A stretch of 64,000 nt of DNA from Wuchereria bancrofti. Taxonomy: Eukaryota; Nematoda; Chromadorea; Rhabditida; Onchocercidae. The translations under genes were made by a program, and so were the position numbers. The DNA lies in contig SSBO01000009.1 in assembly GCA_005281725.1 (NCBI GenBank), positions 2,798,006 through 2,862,005 on the forward strand, written 5' to 3'. This document shows, one piece after another, positions 12,401 through 21,169 of the stretch. The notes below the pieces were generated by a model that saw only the letters and a list, made by a program, of their open reading frames with translations, was not told the DNA's origin and did no database searches. Position 1 is the first letter of the stretch. Every line of letters starts with the position of its first letter.

Positions 12401-15400
12401 GCTACAAAGCGACCGCCTGAGTTTAAAACTAACTTGACGAATATTGGTGTTGAGGAGAGCGATTATTGCCGCTTCGAAACGCAAATTGCACCAATTAATG
12501 ACCCGTACATGAAAGTAGAATGGTTTAAAGATGGAAAACCTGTTTTGATTGGTAATTCTGCTTTGTTTTCAAACAAAATTCTGAAGTTTTGGCTTCAGAA
12601 CTATGCCTTCTCTCCAAAATTCAGTATCTAGTAGATAATATTTCGAATTTTGAAATAGCGTAAAGTCAGAATAGACTATTTTTGTTCTAATGCATCTTTT
12701 AAATTTGATATTTCTAATTAAGACTTGATATTTTTTATTCTAATCTTTTAAAGTTTCATATTATTATATCTTTTTCTTTACTTTCTTTATAAAAAACTAT
12801 TGTAGGACATCGATTCCGTTCAATGTTAGATTTTGGATTCGCATGCTTAGATGTCCTCTATGCATTGCCCGACGATACTGGTGAATATACTTGTGTTGCT
12901 ACAAATCCATATGGAAAAGCAACAACAACAGCGAAATTGGCTTGCTCAGGTTCTAAACACATTATTACTGAAAGCCAACTTCCGCAGGGCGTTCTAGTTT
13001 CTGATGTTAAGAAACTCGGTGATCAGCCGTATTGGTTTGTTTTTTTTTTCTTCAGATGTTTGATGTTACAACATATATTTCTAGTTTCCTATTTGAAACA
13101 CGCGAAAAATTGATTATAGTTTAACTGAAACGATTTCTGAACATAATAATAGCAACAATAATATTTATAAGTTTATAGGTGAGACGAAATTTTTATGTTT
13201 TGAAAACTATTCTTTCAACGGAGTGCTAAATGCATTTTGTACCTTCGCACCTATAAGATATTTATTCACTATAAGGTGTTTACCGCCGATAGACTCCTGA
13301 TTACGTTTTATGTTGTATCTTTTTATAATTTTTTCAGGTCAGAACACATGAGCGAACAACGGCGCGAAAAACAGCCACCGAGATTTACAATCAAACCCAT
13401 GAATATTCAGGCAGTAGAAAATGAACCTGCAAGATTTGAGTGTGCAGTAATCGGTAATCCAAAACCGAAAGTTATTTGGTATATAAACGGAAATCAAGCC
13501 ATACATGTATTTTTTTAATTACATTCTTTTTGAATATTTTGTTTTCTTAGGTTTCATGCGATGATTACTTTATGTTGTTATCAATCAGCTAGATAATAGC
13601 CGAGTATTTTTCTCTTTATTTTGTTCAACAGATCGTTCTTTGTTGATATTTGGCCGTATTCATATTCCTCTAATAGACGTGGTTTCTGGATGAAATGAAA
13701 TTTTCAAAAAAACTATTTTCAGGGGAGCAGATATAAACTGCATTATGATGGAATTCATTATTTGACAATTTCAAAGACAAAAATATCAGATGCTGGTGAA
13801 GTAAGCCTTGCAATTTTCTGTTTTTGCATAACTGTGAAAAAAAAAAGTCTACTTCGATGTTAAGAGTGAATACTCAATGTTTTTAGATCGTTGTGATTGC
13901 GAAGAACTCGGAAGGTGAGGTACTTGCTTCTGCAATGTTAGACGTTTATCAGACCAAGGACTTCCGTCATGTTAAATTAAAGCCGACGTCTTTCATGACT
14001 ATAGATGAAATGCACAAAAGGGAAGTCAGATGGCAAAAGGTTACAGTGAAATTAAAATCTTTCAATTAATCACTTTTTTTTGGGCAGAGTTCAATCTCAA
14101 ATGCTCTCAAGAAACACTGATATAACTCTTGCACATGAGGCAAAAAAACTTTCGCTCAGTTTCCCATGTTTTTGAAATTTTCAGGAAGTTCTAGGCTCTC
14201 TTGGAGAAGCCTTTGAGAAAGCACCAAAAGTTGACCAGCAAAAATTGATGAGAATTGAACGTTCGAAGACACCTACCGAACCACTTGAAAGTGAAGAACT
14301 TATCGAGAAGTTTACCAGACCTAAGAACGAACACTTCTATAATCAACTTACTTATGTAAATTCTTGATCTGTTGAACTTTTTTACATCTACAGGTTTAAG
14401 ATTTTTATTCTTGTTCATACGTAGATTTCCCAAAGGGCTGCAAGAAACTGAATTTTGCGAAATGACTTCGTCCAACAAAAAAAAAAAATGATTTTGTACA
14501 AGAAAAAGAAAATTCGAAATATGAAATAACATTGAAACATAGACTGAATTTTGGATAGTCTAGAAGTCACGTGACTTCTAAATGTTCATCGCTAGAAAAA
14601 GTTGAACTATTATAACAAAATTTGAGGATAGACTAGGTATAAGGCTTAGGATGTTTGCATTGTGCGTTTTTTTTTTTGATGTACCGATATACAGTTATTA
14701 ATTAGCGCACGCGTCACCGAGTAGTCTGTGATCACTTCATGTAAACGATAAATTTAAATTTATATAGATCGAGACGACTCGACCAACCTTTGAAAGCATG
14801 AAGTTGGAAGATGTAACTTTGAAGCCTGGACACATTGAGAAATACGAGCCAGCGAAAGAAACGATGGAGCGAATAGAACTAAAAGCTGCTCCAAAAGTGG
14901 AAAAAGAAGCAGCGCCTGCAGGTGCTAGTGTACCAAAGCCGCAATGGGCAATCGAAAAAAAACTTGGCAACGTTGAGTCACGGTATGGCTTTAATTCAGT
15001 TCAAGAAGTTCAAGTTATATGACCGAAATTTTTAATTTAATTCAAGTTAATCTGTAGCCACAGAGTTTTAAAAGAAGTATAACTGAAATTAACTGGTTTA
15101 TTTAAATTTCTAATTTCTGCCTACTGAGTACCATTCAGTGGTATTACAGAAAGTCCCCAGAACAATATCGGAATATCGATTAAGATAATATAATGTAAAT
15201 AATAAATAATATTAACAACTATGGAACATCTTTTGGATTTGTTTAGCAAGATTATTGATGAAGCGGAGGAAGGTAATGAGTGAAGGATATTGCTCAGTAA
15301 GTGGTGAAAAGTAAAACTTTGAAATTCCATTTCGAACGGTCATGAGTGTATTCATAAGTGAACCTTGTCAGAATTAATAAAAAGTATTCCCAAAAATGTT

Positions 15401-18400
15401 TGAGATTCCGACGGCTGCCTGAGCAAGAAAAAGAGGTAGTGGTACCGGCACGCGACCAGGTGAAATTTAAGTTGACGAAACCAAAGCCGGCAACTGAATT
15501 ACCATCCGCCCAACACGTGGAAATTCAAAAGGAAAAAGCGAAATTGGCATCTGTAAAACAAAAACCGGAGGAACCTAAACAGGTATAAGTTTTATCGTGA
15601 ATTTGTTTGAATTAAAATTGTGCTAAACCGATTCAGTTATAGTTTATGATCTCGATGTTTCTAGGTAGAAGTACCGGCAAAAGATCAGGTAAAGATAAAG
15701 CAGAAATTCCAGCCGAAAGTAATGAAACCGTCAGAAGCATCAGTTATTGAAAGTGGCCCTCTGAAAGAAACACCTGCTGTTGTCAAAGGGTAAGCTGTTC
15801 TTCTGTCTTTCTGGTAGACGTTCCATACTTTGCAATTTACCTAACCAATTTCTTCGTAAGTGGTAAAATTGTGTTAATGGTTTTTTCAGGGTCGGGTTAC
15901 ATCTTAAAAATATTTAATGCTGGATATCAAATTACCATTAGTTAAAATTGCCAAAGAAAGGTGTAATTCATATGTTTTTGTAATGTCGGCTGTAAGCCTT
16001 ATAAAACGATAAACATCTGATATGTTTATTGATATTTGATTATATTTAACTGAAAAAAAAGCCTGTTCAACCGACTATTTCCATTCTTTGGGACAAGGTT
16101 AAAATCAGAGCGGCAAGAGCTGAGAATGTCTTACTAATTTTTCAGAATTTTAAGACACTGTATTCATTTTGATTTCTTTCAATTTTGCAGGAAGATTACA
16201 GAATCAACAGTACCTTCAAAGGTGAGTTAATATTTTTTTTGCGCCCTTCTTTGCATGGATTCAGTTCTGTCTTGAAAACAATTTTTGTGTGGTTTTTGTT
16301 CATGTTTATATGTCTGTCTATTACTAAATTACAATGATATTTCTTGGAGTCACATTGTTATTCTTTTTTTCTTTACACAGAACTGCATGATTTGTAATAC
16401 AAGTATATCTTTTTTTGATGACATTAAAAACATTAAAATTTCACGTAAAATGACCTTTTTTTTTCCTTCTTCCATAATTCCAGATGAGTTAAATAATCCT
16501 AGACTTTGGAAAAATGCTATTTGGAAACTCTAATAAGACTTTATTCATTGAGTATCTTCTGATGACTTGGGAAGACTTCTTATATTGTTTCTGAAATCGT
16601 TCATGATTCTTTATCGAAACTAATATTTAGAAAGTAATCATTGTTGCTTTCATTAACAAACTAAAAATTACTTTAGCATACTGTATTGTATCAAATTTAT
16701 CGTGAACGTTCTGAGCATGCAGTTGAAGTGAACTTAACACAACAGGAAGATCTAATGTCGGAAGAATATGCAGAACGGACAGAATACAGTTACGGCAATC
16801 GAATCCGAGAACGAGTCTCGGGTTTTCGTATTCTTCGACATGTCAGCATTTTTTACTTAAGTCTTTTATACAACTAAATATTATGATTGTAAAGAATGCT
16901 TCTTTCAGTAACCTTCAGTATGAGTTACTTGCTGTCATTTAATGAAATTTAACTCATTATCTAACCGGGCTTCTAAGAAATTCATTGCGATGCGGAAATG
17001 GTAATACTTACATTGAAGCATGTTGGGAGGCATATTTTTCAAAACTTTAAGCCAGTTGTTGATTCCCGACTGTCTACTAAAGCTGTGTCATCTAATCTGT
17101 TAACAGCGTAATAGATTTCGGATTAAGTCTGAAAAACATCTAAAATTGCCAGCAGAATGGTTTGACGACTGGTATTAAAAGCTTATTTAAAAAGAAATTA
17201 TATATAATCGTTTAACATTCTACACCAATTGATCTTTAAGATTTGGTTTAAGTAAATCTGGAGTTTGAGTTTTGTAGAAACCAATAATTTATATTCAATG
17301 TACTTAAGTTTTATTGTATGGTACATTAACTAAATTTTTTTCTGTGTTTTTTATCAGTTTCCAGTTTTTTTTTTTAGTTATTCAAAATCACCATGAAAAT
17401 ATCGAATCACCACTTAGTTATTGAGTTTGCTTCTTCAGCCGCAACCAACTAAAATGGGGCAAACTCAAAAGGTGGCACCACAAATCTCCCAACAGTTGAA
17501 GCCAGTGCAAGCTGAAATTGGACGACAGGCACAGTTTAACGTGTTGTTCAGCGGTGATGAGCCTCTTACAGTAAAATGGTTCCGAAATGGTAAAGAAATC
17601 AAGCCAAGCTTCGAATTTCAGGTGTTTAAGATTTTTTATCACTTAAAATAGCTAAACTGGAGATGTTTGAAAATTGCATGAATCAGTTAAAAAATTTTTT
17701 GTAGGTTTTTAGTTGAGATTGAGAGTATCTTAAAGATCAGTGATAGTAGATATATCCATTGAGATGGTCACGGCATAATGTAGGCACAGTTTTACTTGAT
17801 AAAACCAATTGTTTTACATGGCTGAGGATGAATTATTTTAACCAGTCGATACCAAATTATCATATCACATTGTGACAGCAGTGCTTGCAGAAATATCTGA
17901 ACTTTTAACTTACTTTACATTATTTCTTAGATCAATACTACGACAAAAAGCTCAACTTTGACGATCGGAAAACTGAAGATGGACCACAATGGTCAATATA
18001 TGTGTCGTGTAACAAATGTTGCGGGTGCCCAAGAATCGATGGCTAATTTAGTGGTTGTTCCTCCAATAGGACATGGAGTAGCACCTGACTTCGCACAGCG
18101 AATGGCTGATGTCCGCGTTCAGCAAAATGCATCATCACAGTTCAAATGTATTGTTACTGGCAATCCTGAACCTATTGCTAGTTGGTTCAAAGTAAATTTT
18201 CTCGAAATTTTTTGATTAATATAAAATAATGTCATTTTGGAATTGATAGTGATGCTTGGAACCGTATGCAAATGAGCCAAGAATGAAGGTGTTTTTTTTT
18301 TTAACTTACTTGAAATTCTGTTGATTTCTTTAGAAATTAGCTTAATATGCTATTTGAAAAGTCTCGAAACTGTAGGATGGTAAGCCACTGCCGAATGACG

Positions 18401-20553
18401 CACGATATCAGATTATCAGTGAAGGTAACGAACGTGTATTGATTATATCCGATACATTGCCGCAGGATGCGGGTATTTACGAATGTGTAGTGAAAAATAG
18501 CGCTGGTGAAGCTAGGCGAGTTTTCAGACATTTTATATTGCATAGCTTTTTTAAGTTCTTGATTTCGATTTTTCCTGCAGCTTTTTCATTCATTTGTACA
18601 AGACTGAATCAGTTTTTTCAAGTTTTGCTTTGTCTCAAGTTCTTTTTTTTTGTCCACTCTATTTGTTCTCTAAACTGCATCAATTACACAGAAACCTTCT
18701 TATATTTGTATTTTTTTTAATGTTTCTTGTTTTAAGAAAATCAACTTATGAAAATTGGATAAGAGATTTTTTGTACTCAACTGCATTATGCAATTTTTTG
18801 AATTTTCATATTATGAATCACATACAAAATCCAGAAGACTTATTTAGATGTAAGGCTCGTTTAAATATAATACTGGCAAAAACTGGTAAAGGAGCTGAAG
18901 TTGGACCTCGATTGGAGGCACCTCGATTCCAGTCCCAAATACAGCCTGTTATGGTTGCTGAGGGTGAACCAGCACAATTTAAAGCAAACTATACTGGTTC
19001 TCCTGGTACCATTTCTGTTCTGTTATATTTATCTATGTTCGATTTTTGCAAAATTTCTTAGCTTTAAGATATTACAGATTGTATCGTTTGATGTATTCAT
19101 CCATTATATATCGATTTTCAACATTATTCACTGCTATTGTTTATCATTTAAGAACCAATGATTCGATGGTATCGCAATAACGAGCCAATCAAAAAGACGA
19201 AATATTTCGAAATGAGTCAAGGTAAAGGTGAGGCGGTATTACTCATCACGAAGTGTTACCAGGATGATGTAGCCGAATATAAGTGTGAAGCAACGAATCC
19301 AGCTGGTAAAGCAACGAGTGTTGCCAACTTACTTTTACAGCGTACGTATACTTATTGTTCATTTTGTTAGTAAATATATTTTAAAAATTTCTCATACAAA
19401 TGATTAAAATATTCATCAGTCTTTGTTTGCAGCAAAAAGTGGTGTTGTAATGCGAACGACAACTGCGGCATCTTCTTCTGCAGCTGGGGATGTACCAAAT
19501 AGTACTGCTGTTGACAGCGCTCAAATGAGGAGAAAAGCTCCATCTTCTGGTGCACCGCAGTTTCTTTTAAAACTTTCGGATATAACCGCTCGACCAGGTG
19601 AAATTAAAATAATTGTGTTAAGGAAACACTAAAGCATGTCTATTTTATTCTTCAAACGGCCAGCTTGAATGATTTTTCGCAGTTATTTTGTTTCCATATC
19701 TTTGATGTTCTCACGTTATTCTCAGTTATGTTGTTTGATTTAAGCTGAAGTAATGGAAGATTTTTCACTGTTCTAACTTTGGTTTTTTTTTTCATCAGGA
19801 CACACGGTAAAGTTTGTTGCCGAAATATCAGGTAATCCACAACCGACTGTTGCATGGCAGTTTAATGGGAAGCCACTTTATGATGGACGCAATCATAAGG
19901 TTTGTTTTTCGTTCAATTCTGTCTACTGTTTATGATTTATTTACCTTTTTATATCTTGTCCTACTTTGATTTTTTGGGGCTTGGAATCCTCATTAGAGAG
20001 CCTGGATTTTGTAATTAGATTGTTCGAGGATAATGGTTTATTTTTTCTCCAGTAATTATAAGTTATAGTCGCTGCAAGACGCAAATACAAATAAAACGAA
20101 TTAGAAACTTTTAGAAATGCAAAGGAGTGTTTAGAATTTTTTAGTTTAACGCGATCATGAGGAGAGAGTTTACCTTCTAAGCTATCGTTACCTTTCTTCA
20201 ATGTAATGAACAGATCAGACCGTTAAAATTTTGATATTACGGTCCTTTTTCAAGACTGGAACTGAAAACTATAACTAATGTAGAAAATAAAATGATGTAA
20301 AAGAAGTAAATTAACTTAAATAATCATATGAATATAAAAATGTAATGTTTTGCTTGAGAGACGAAACTTACATTCGTCAGCTGTTAATGGTATGTATTAT
20401 GTTTTGCTTTTTCAGATGTTATTAATTGGTAATAAAGCAGTTCTGGAGTTACAACGAATTTCAGAAGCAGAAGCTGGAGATTATATCATCACAATTCGGA
20501 ATCCTCTGGGTGTTTCACAGAGCCAAGCAAGGCTTAAGATTCAATTCCGATAG
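3..20553 (+). CDS. ketn-1: Kettin, 3' part (51 exons, 21 Ig domains)
   Basis: Giant actin-binding protein of the muscle I-band and dense-body region. I joined 51 exons with GT-AG introns (one GC-AG) and all phases agree: 8871 coding bases, 2956 residues and a TAG-terminated end at 20553. Seen: 21 I-set Ig domains, each with a core Trp, an (N/D)DFGxxxLDI E-strand and a PEDSGxYxC F-strand. The first 13 are spaced by ~35-60-residue linkers with a DTQHxESWxxIQxIE motif, which is diagnostic of kettin and unlike twitchin, UNC-89 or vertebrate titin. A P/E/V/K-rich spacer at 14185-16841 and four linker-free Ig domains follow. C. elegans kettin is known, from memory, to have about 31 Ig domains, so roughly ten lie before the window (inference). 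Introns are 70-900 bases. Those over 300 bases and not listed separately hold nothing I recognise (10901-11235, 14983-15404, 15790-16190, 16222-16676, 17622-17930). The family call is firm; individual splice sites are inferred. Confidence 0.9.
668..1436 (+). CDS. ketn-1: Kettin exons: linker plus Ig domain 2
   Basis: Exons 668-804, 903-1017 and 1293-1436. The first encodes a full kettin linker (LDTQHAESWAKIQEIE) and the A strand FTVPLQ. The second has GESVRLECRLQPVNDP and the core Trp in VYWTKNG. The third has DYVTLDLL and EDSGMYSCRAVSEFGEA. Phases 0 and 1 agree. The E-strand reads LDYVTLD rather than the usual DFG. Confidence 0.85.
1518..2217 (+). CDS. ketn-1: Kettin exons: linker plus Ig domain 3
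   Basis: Exons 1518-1705 and 2043-2217. The linker is LDTQHQESWNQIQDIE. The Ig has GEPIHLEGQ, VEWYRNGQPLANGHRF, HDFGYVSLDI and PEDSGEWTCVVSNSLG. The B-strand cysteine is replaced (HLEGQ), so no Ig disulphide can form. The acceptor at 2041-2042 is chosen because it restores QIEPTSDNELTVEW in phase 0. Confidence 0.83.
2399..3094 (+). CDS. ketn-1: Kettin exons: linker plus Ig domain 4
   Basis: Exons 2399-2615 and 2874-3094. The linker is NSESQHPESLQRIREIEAPKE. The Ig has EGQPAHFETR, MRIQWFKDGVPLLNSNRF, SDFGFIGLDI and PEDAGIYTVVATNEQG. Neither Ig cysteine is conserved here: HFE in strand B, and YTV instead of YTC in strand F. Confidence 0.85.
3216..3928 (+). CDS. ketn-1: Kettin exons: linker, Ig domain 5, next linker start
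   Basis: Exons 3216-3429 and 3700-3928. The linker is GDTQHESSWQKIQVLEQPK. The intron splits the core Trp codon (tg|g, phase 2). The second exon gives FHNGRPLAAGSR, NEFGLVTLDI, PEDIGEFLCLARNAMGE and then the following linker AEVQHPESWKRIQ, cut in phase 0. Confidence 0.85.
4012..4510 (+). CDS. ketn-1: Kettin exons: Ig domain 6
   Basis: Exons 4012-4178 and 4338-4510. The first begins EIEAPK, completing the linker started upstream, and runs to the core Trp, whose codon is again split (phase 2). The second has FHNDAPL, NDFGCVTLRI and HHSGVYSCKAVNEQGA. The E-F loop reads SPVYSHHSG instead of PEDSG. Confidence 0.83.
4584..5164 (+). CDS. ketn-1: Kettin exons: linker plus Ig domain 7
   Basis: Exons 4584-4838 and 5021-5164. 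The linker is VDTQHPDSLKRIQELES. The Ig has EGEIVHLVGCVEPVGDPHLK, IEWYLNGAPLKNS, NDFGNITLTVV and PEDSGVYTCKAINKQGEA. The intron is phase 1 and sits after the C' strand. Confidence 0.83.
5286..5896 (+). CDS. ketn-1: Kettin exons: linker plus Ig domain 8
   Basis: Exons 5286-5500 and 5723-5896. The linker is RDAQHPISWEKIQILETP. The Ig has EGAVVHLEATFQPARDPDLK, then VVWLRNGQPLGASQ, SELGWAALDI and DHNGVYTLKIINSEGEA. The F-strand Cys is Leu. The acceptor TTTGAAG is weak but keeps phase 0 and restores the W-x-R-N-G motif. Confidence 0.8.
6065..6941 (+). CDS. ketn-1: Kettin exons: linker, Ig domain 9, next linker
   Basis: Exons 6065-6158, 6372-6607 and 6816-6941. The linker is LDTTHEESWRRIQEIEAPKE. 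The Ig spans the last two exons: GEPSHFEAVIIPTNDPNLQ, WFRNGQPLAHGS, RDFGFCTLDI and PED|QGVYQLRLTNENGEA, with the intron cutting the PEDSG loop. The third exon ends with the next linker, GDTQHVESWIRIQ, in phase 0. Confidence 0.82.
7034..7610 (+). CDS. ketn-1: Kettin exons: Ig domain 10 plus linker
   Basis: Exons 7034-7203 and 7337-7610. ELEAPK completes the previous linker. The Ig has EGQPAHFEATVEPIDDPDLK, a Trp codon split by a phase-2 intron, FLNGNPISASS, NDFGWIIMDI and SRDSGEWTCVVSNEVGEA. The second exon ends with a degraded linker, SDSMQPQSLERIMEMEAEK. Confidence 0.85.
7611..8533. other. Large kettin intron carrying a collagen-like relic
   Basis: This 923-base intron is several times longer than its neighbours. 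Its middle and right parts carry the antisense collagen relic described separately. The left 300 bases are plain AT-rich sequence in which I recognise nothing. Confidence 0.75.
7915..8392 (-). pseudogene. Decayed cuticle-type collagen fragment
   Basis: Read on the minus strand, three patches give broken Gly-X-Y repeats. Near 8392-8295: PGYPESREDTRGPNGANGRD, then IQRGVPRQ. Near 8130-8030: GANGAPG, stop, KGRQGEPGIDSEQ, then KIPGTKGS. Near 8010-7915: GDAGESGLPDLEDTKRT, stop, PTGEKGDDGEE. A short GSPG patch lies around 8230. Stops, frameshifts and Gly-to-Glu or Gly-to-Arg changes show it cannot encode a working collagen. The composition matches nematode cuticle collagens with a single-exon triple-helix core. 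It sits antisense inside a kettin intron, so it is probably a retroposed or duplicated copy that decayed (inference). Confidence 0.75.
8534..9123 (+). CDS. ketn-1: Kettin exons: Ig domain 11
   Basis: Exons 8534-8752 and 9019-9123. PPQITVHLQKPEDLTEGDST opens the domain, followed by HLEAQFTPVDDPSLKVEWFRD, QDFGFAVLDIL, and DAGEYTVKVTNSAGEA in the second exon. The E-F loop reads FAQ|DAG with the intron in it (phase 0). Both Ig cysteines are missing. Confidence 0.82.
9408..10195 (+). CDS. ketn-1: Kettin exons: degenerate linker, Ig domain 12, linker
   Basis: Exons 9408-9599, 9778-9918 and 10007-10195. The linker ahead is barely recognisable (DEGKAKAIERLEHN). The Ig has CEEGDRVHFTARYEPLNDNQLQ, IQWYLNGKSLKTGSR, NDFGFVVLEI and PEDSGEYTCRAINK. 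The last exon has VGEAVTSTQLKC and a lengthened linker, SQLPDSMSGAYKKIIEIEAPK. All three introns are phase 0. Confidence 0.83.
10351..10900 (+). CDS. ketn-1: Kettin exons: Ig domain 13 plus diverged linker
   Basis: Exons 10351-10602 and 10733-10900. One exon holds almost the whole domain: LSEGQLAHLEARVEPVGDPN, IEWFHNEHPVGHTAR, HDFGFVVLELI, PQDSGKWVCRASNRKGQA. The second exon is a linker in which the motif has changed to SEWQSTAEGKDRIEKLEEY, then FDAPYFTQNLVDLGQ, the A strand of the next domain. Confidence 0.83.
11236..11733 (+). CDS. ketn-1: Kettin exons: Ig domain 14 and A strand of 15
   Basis: Exons 11236-11423 and 11610-11733. MNEAEATAFTCVLQPIGDPS, IEWLHNGHSIPYSNR, NDFGVATLLI and SEDSGEYK|CIAYNSKGKA. 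The intron splits the Lys codon before the F-strand Cys (phase 2). The second exon continues directly into APQIIQPLVENINGVE, the start of Ig 15, with only a few residues between domains. Confidence 0.8.
11887..12120 (+). CDS. ketn-1: Kettin exon: Ig domain 15
   Basis: A single 234-base phase-0 exon: QGDSIHMECRVSPINDSKLT, INWLKDGKPLAEASR, CEFGFVTLDI, PEDSGVYECIVMNDKGEA. It joins Ig 14 without a DTQH-type linker. Both Ig cysteines are present, and a third Cys precedes the EFG motif. Confidence 0.83.
12272..13034 (+). CDS. ketn-1: Kettin exons: unusual linker, Ig domain 16, tail
   Basis: Exons 12272-12551 and 12806-13034. The linker (ENLENHLRQHTRVPLALSKE) no longer resembles the DTQH motif. The Ig has SDYCRFETQIAPINDPYMK, VEWFKDGKPVLIGHRFR, LDFGFACLDV and PDDTGEYTCVATNPYGKA. 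After the domain comes HIITESQLPQGVLVSDVKK, a vestigial linker. Confidence 0.82.
13338..14039 (+). CDS. ketn-1: Kettin exons: Ig domain 17 and following linker
   Basis: Exons 13338-13506, 13723-13800 and 13887-14039. PPRFTIKPMNIQAVENEPAR, FECAVIGNPKPKVIWYINGN, HYDGIHYLTI, DAGEIVVIAKNSEGEVLAS. The domain type changes here: GNPKPKV replaces the PxNDPxLK loop and no DFG motif remains, as in the more common giant-muscle Ig domains. The last exon continues as charged, non-Ig sequence (RHVKLKPTSFMTIDEMHKRE). Confidence 0.8.
14185..16841 (+). CDS. ketn-1: Kettin P/E/V/K-rich spacer exons
   Basis: Exons 14185-14355, 14768-14982, 15405-15582, 15665-15789, 16191-16221 and 16677-16841, phase-consistent, ~295 residues. 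No Ig fold. The sequence is rich in Pro, Glu, Val and Lys. Two adjacent exons carry a repeated unit, VVVPARDQVKFKLTKPKP and VEVPAKDQVKIKQKFQPK. Such composition is known as the elastic PEVK type in titins, so this may act as a spring or a flexible actin-binding tether (inference). The 31-base exon and the acceptors at 15404 and 16676 are the least certain parts; they were chosen because they keep phase and join open frames. Confidence 0.65.
14356..14767. other. Kettin intron with an E-box palindrome
   Basis: A 412-base intron. The only notable element is the 20-base perfect palindrome at 14561-14580, listed separately. Confidence 0.6.
14561..14580. promoter_or_regulatory. Perfect 20-base palindrome centred on CACGTG
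   Basis: TAGAAGTCACGTGACTTCTA is its own reverse complement. The core GTCACGTGAC is the consensus for bHLH-Zip factors of the TFEB/HLH-30 type (CLEAR motif). It lies in a kettin intron. Whether it binds anything is not shown. Confidence 0.4.
16842..17438. other. Kettin intron, nothing recognised
   Basis: A 597-base AT-rich intron. The donor (CAT|GTCAGC) is weak but is the one that keeps phase 0 to the next exon. No coding patch or repeat stands out. Confidence 0.5.
17439..18055 (+). CDS. ketn-1: Kettin exons: Ig domain 18
   Basis: Exon 17439-17621 and the first part of exon 17931-18191. APQISQQLKPVQAEIGRQAQ, VKWFRNGKEIKPSFEFQ, SSTLTIGKLKMDHNGQYMCR, VTNVAGAQESMANLVVV. The first of four C-terminal domains without kettin linkers. 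The first Ig cysteine is absent (FNVLFSG). Confidence 0.83.
18056..18890 (+). CDS. ketn-1: Kettin exons: Ig domain 19
   Basis: The end of exon 17931-18191, exon 18376-18515, and the start of exon 18848-19005. APDFAQRMADVRVQQNASSQ, FKCIVTGNPEPIASWFKDGK, VLIISDTLPQDAGIYECVVK, NSAGEA|RCKARLN. The join from 18515 to 18848 needs a GC donor (AG|GCGAGT). No GT donor keeps the frame. Confidence 0.8.
18848..19341 (+). CDS. ketn-1: Kettin exons: Ig domain 20
   Basis: Exons 18848-19005 and 19153-19341. APRFQSQIQPVMVAEGEPAQ, FKANYTGSPEPMIRWYRNNE, EAVLLITKCYQDDVAEYKCE, ATNPAGKATSVANLLLQ. The intron (phase 1) falls in the conserved GxPxP loop. The first Ig cysteine is Ala or Asn; the second is present. 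Confidence 0.84.
19433..20553 (+). CDS. ketn-1: Kettin exons: last Ig domain (21) and stop
   Basis: Exons 19433-19597, 19799-19899 and 20416-20553. A Ser/Ala/Thr-rich stretch (TTTAASSSAAGDVPNSTA) precedes APQFLLKLSDITARPGHT, EISGNPQPTVAWQFNGKPLY and LELQRISEAEAGDYIITIRN. The reading ends seven residues after the G strand with TAG. The protein therefore stops right after its last Ig domain, and neither Ig cysteine is kept. Confidence 0.85.
19900..20415. other. Last kettin intron, nothing recognised
   Basis: A 516-base AT-rich intron before the terminal exon. I see no coding patch, repeat or known element. Confidence 0.5.
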
Positions 20554-21163
20554 AAATATTTTATTTCAGCGATATAAAAAACGAGTTTTGTCCTTTTTCA
20601 TGACTGAGATTGAAAATACCTAATTTTTTTACTATTATAATGGCTTACCTAAGTTTTTGAGTGTTCGAGCATTGATTTTTGATTGGTTGTTTCTTGACTG
20701 ATGATTGATTATTTGATTACACTTAATTTCTGAATTTTTGAACTTTTGTCTCTCATTATTTTAATTTTTAATGTTTTTTTTTTTGGACTGCTGTTTATTT
20801 ATCTTTTGCTTCTGTAAATTTAAATTTTCATATCATACATTGCGGTGAGAAATTTTTCTTTTATTGCTAAACTTGTATATATTAATGCCATACCGTGCAG
20901 TTATACAGTTTGTGTTGCCATTTGTAAGGCTGCCTTCAAATTTCGTAGCCTTTGTATAAGTCTATTTCTATGCAACGGCCCAATGTTTATTTTGTCAAAT
21001 TGCCTTCCTGACTTTCTCAATAATTGTTTTGTGCCGTAGGAAAGAGTTGAACTTATGCCAGTATATCTCTTGTAATTTCTGTTTAAAATTTCAATTATGT
21101 TTTATTTCATTTTCTTTGACTTTCTATGTTGAATAACAGTATTTATGCGTTTCTTTTTACGCG

Positions 21164-21169
21164 AATAAA
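21164..21169 (+). terminator. Candidate kettin polyadenylation signal
   Basis: An AATAAA hexamer about 610 bases after the kettin stop, followed by a GT/T-rich stretch (TTTGTGTTTT). It is the first canonical hexamer after the stop that I noticed. Other AATAAA copies lie further on. Confidence 0.45.
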
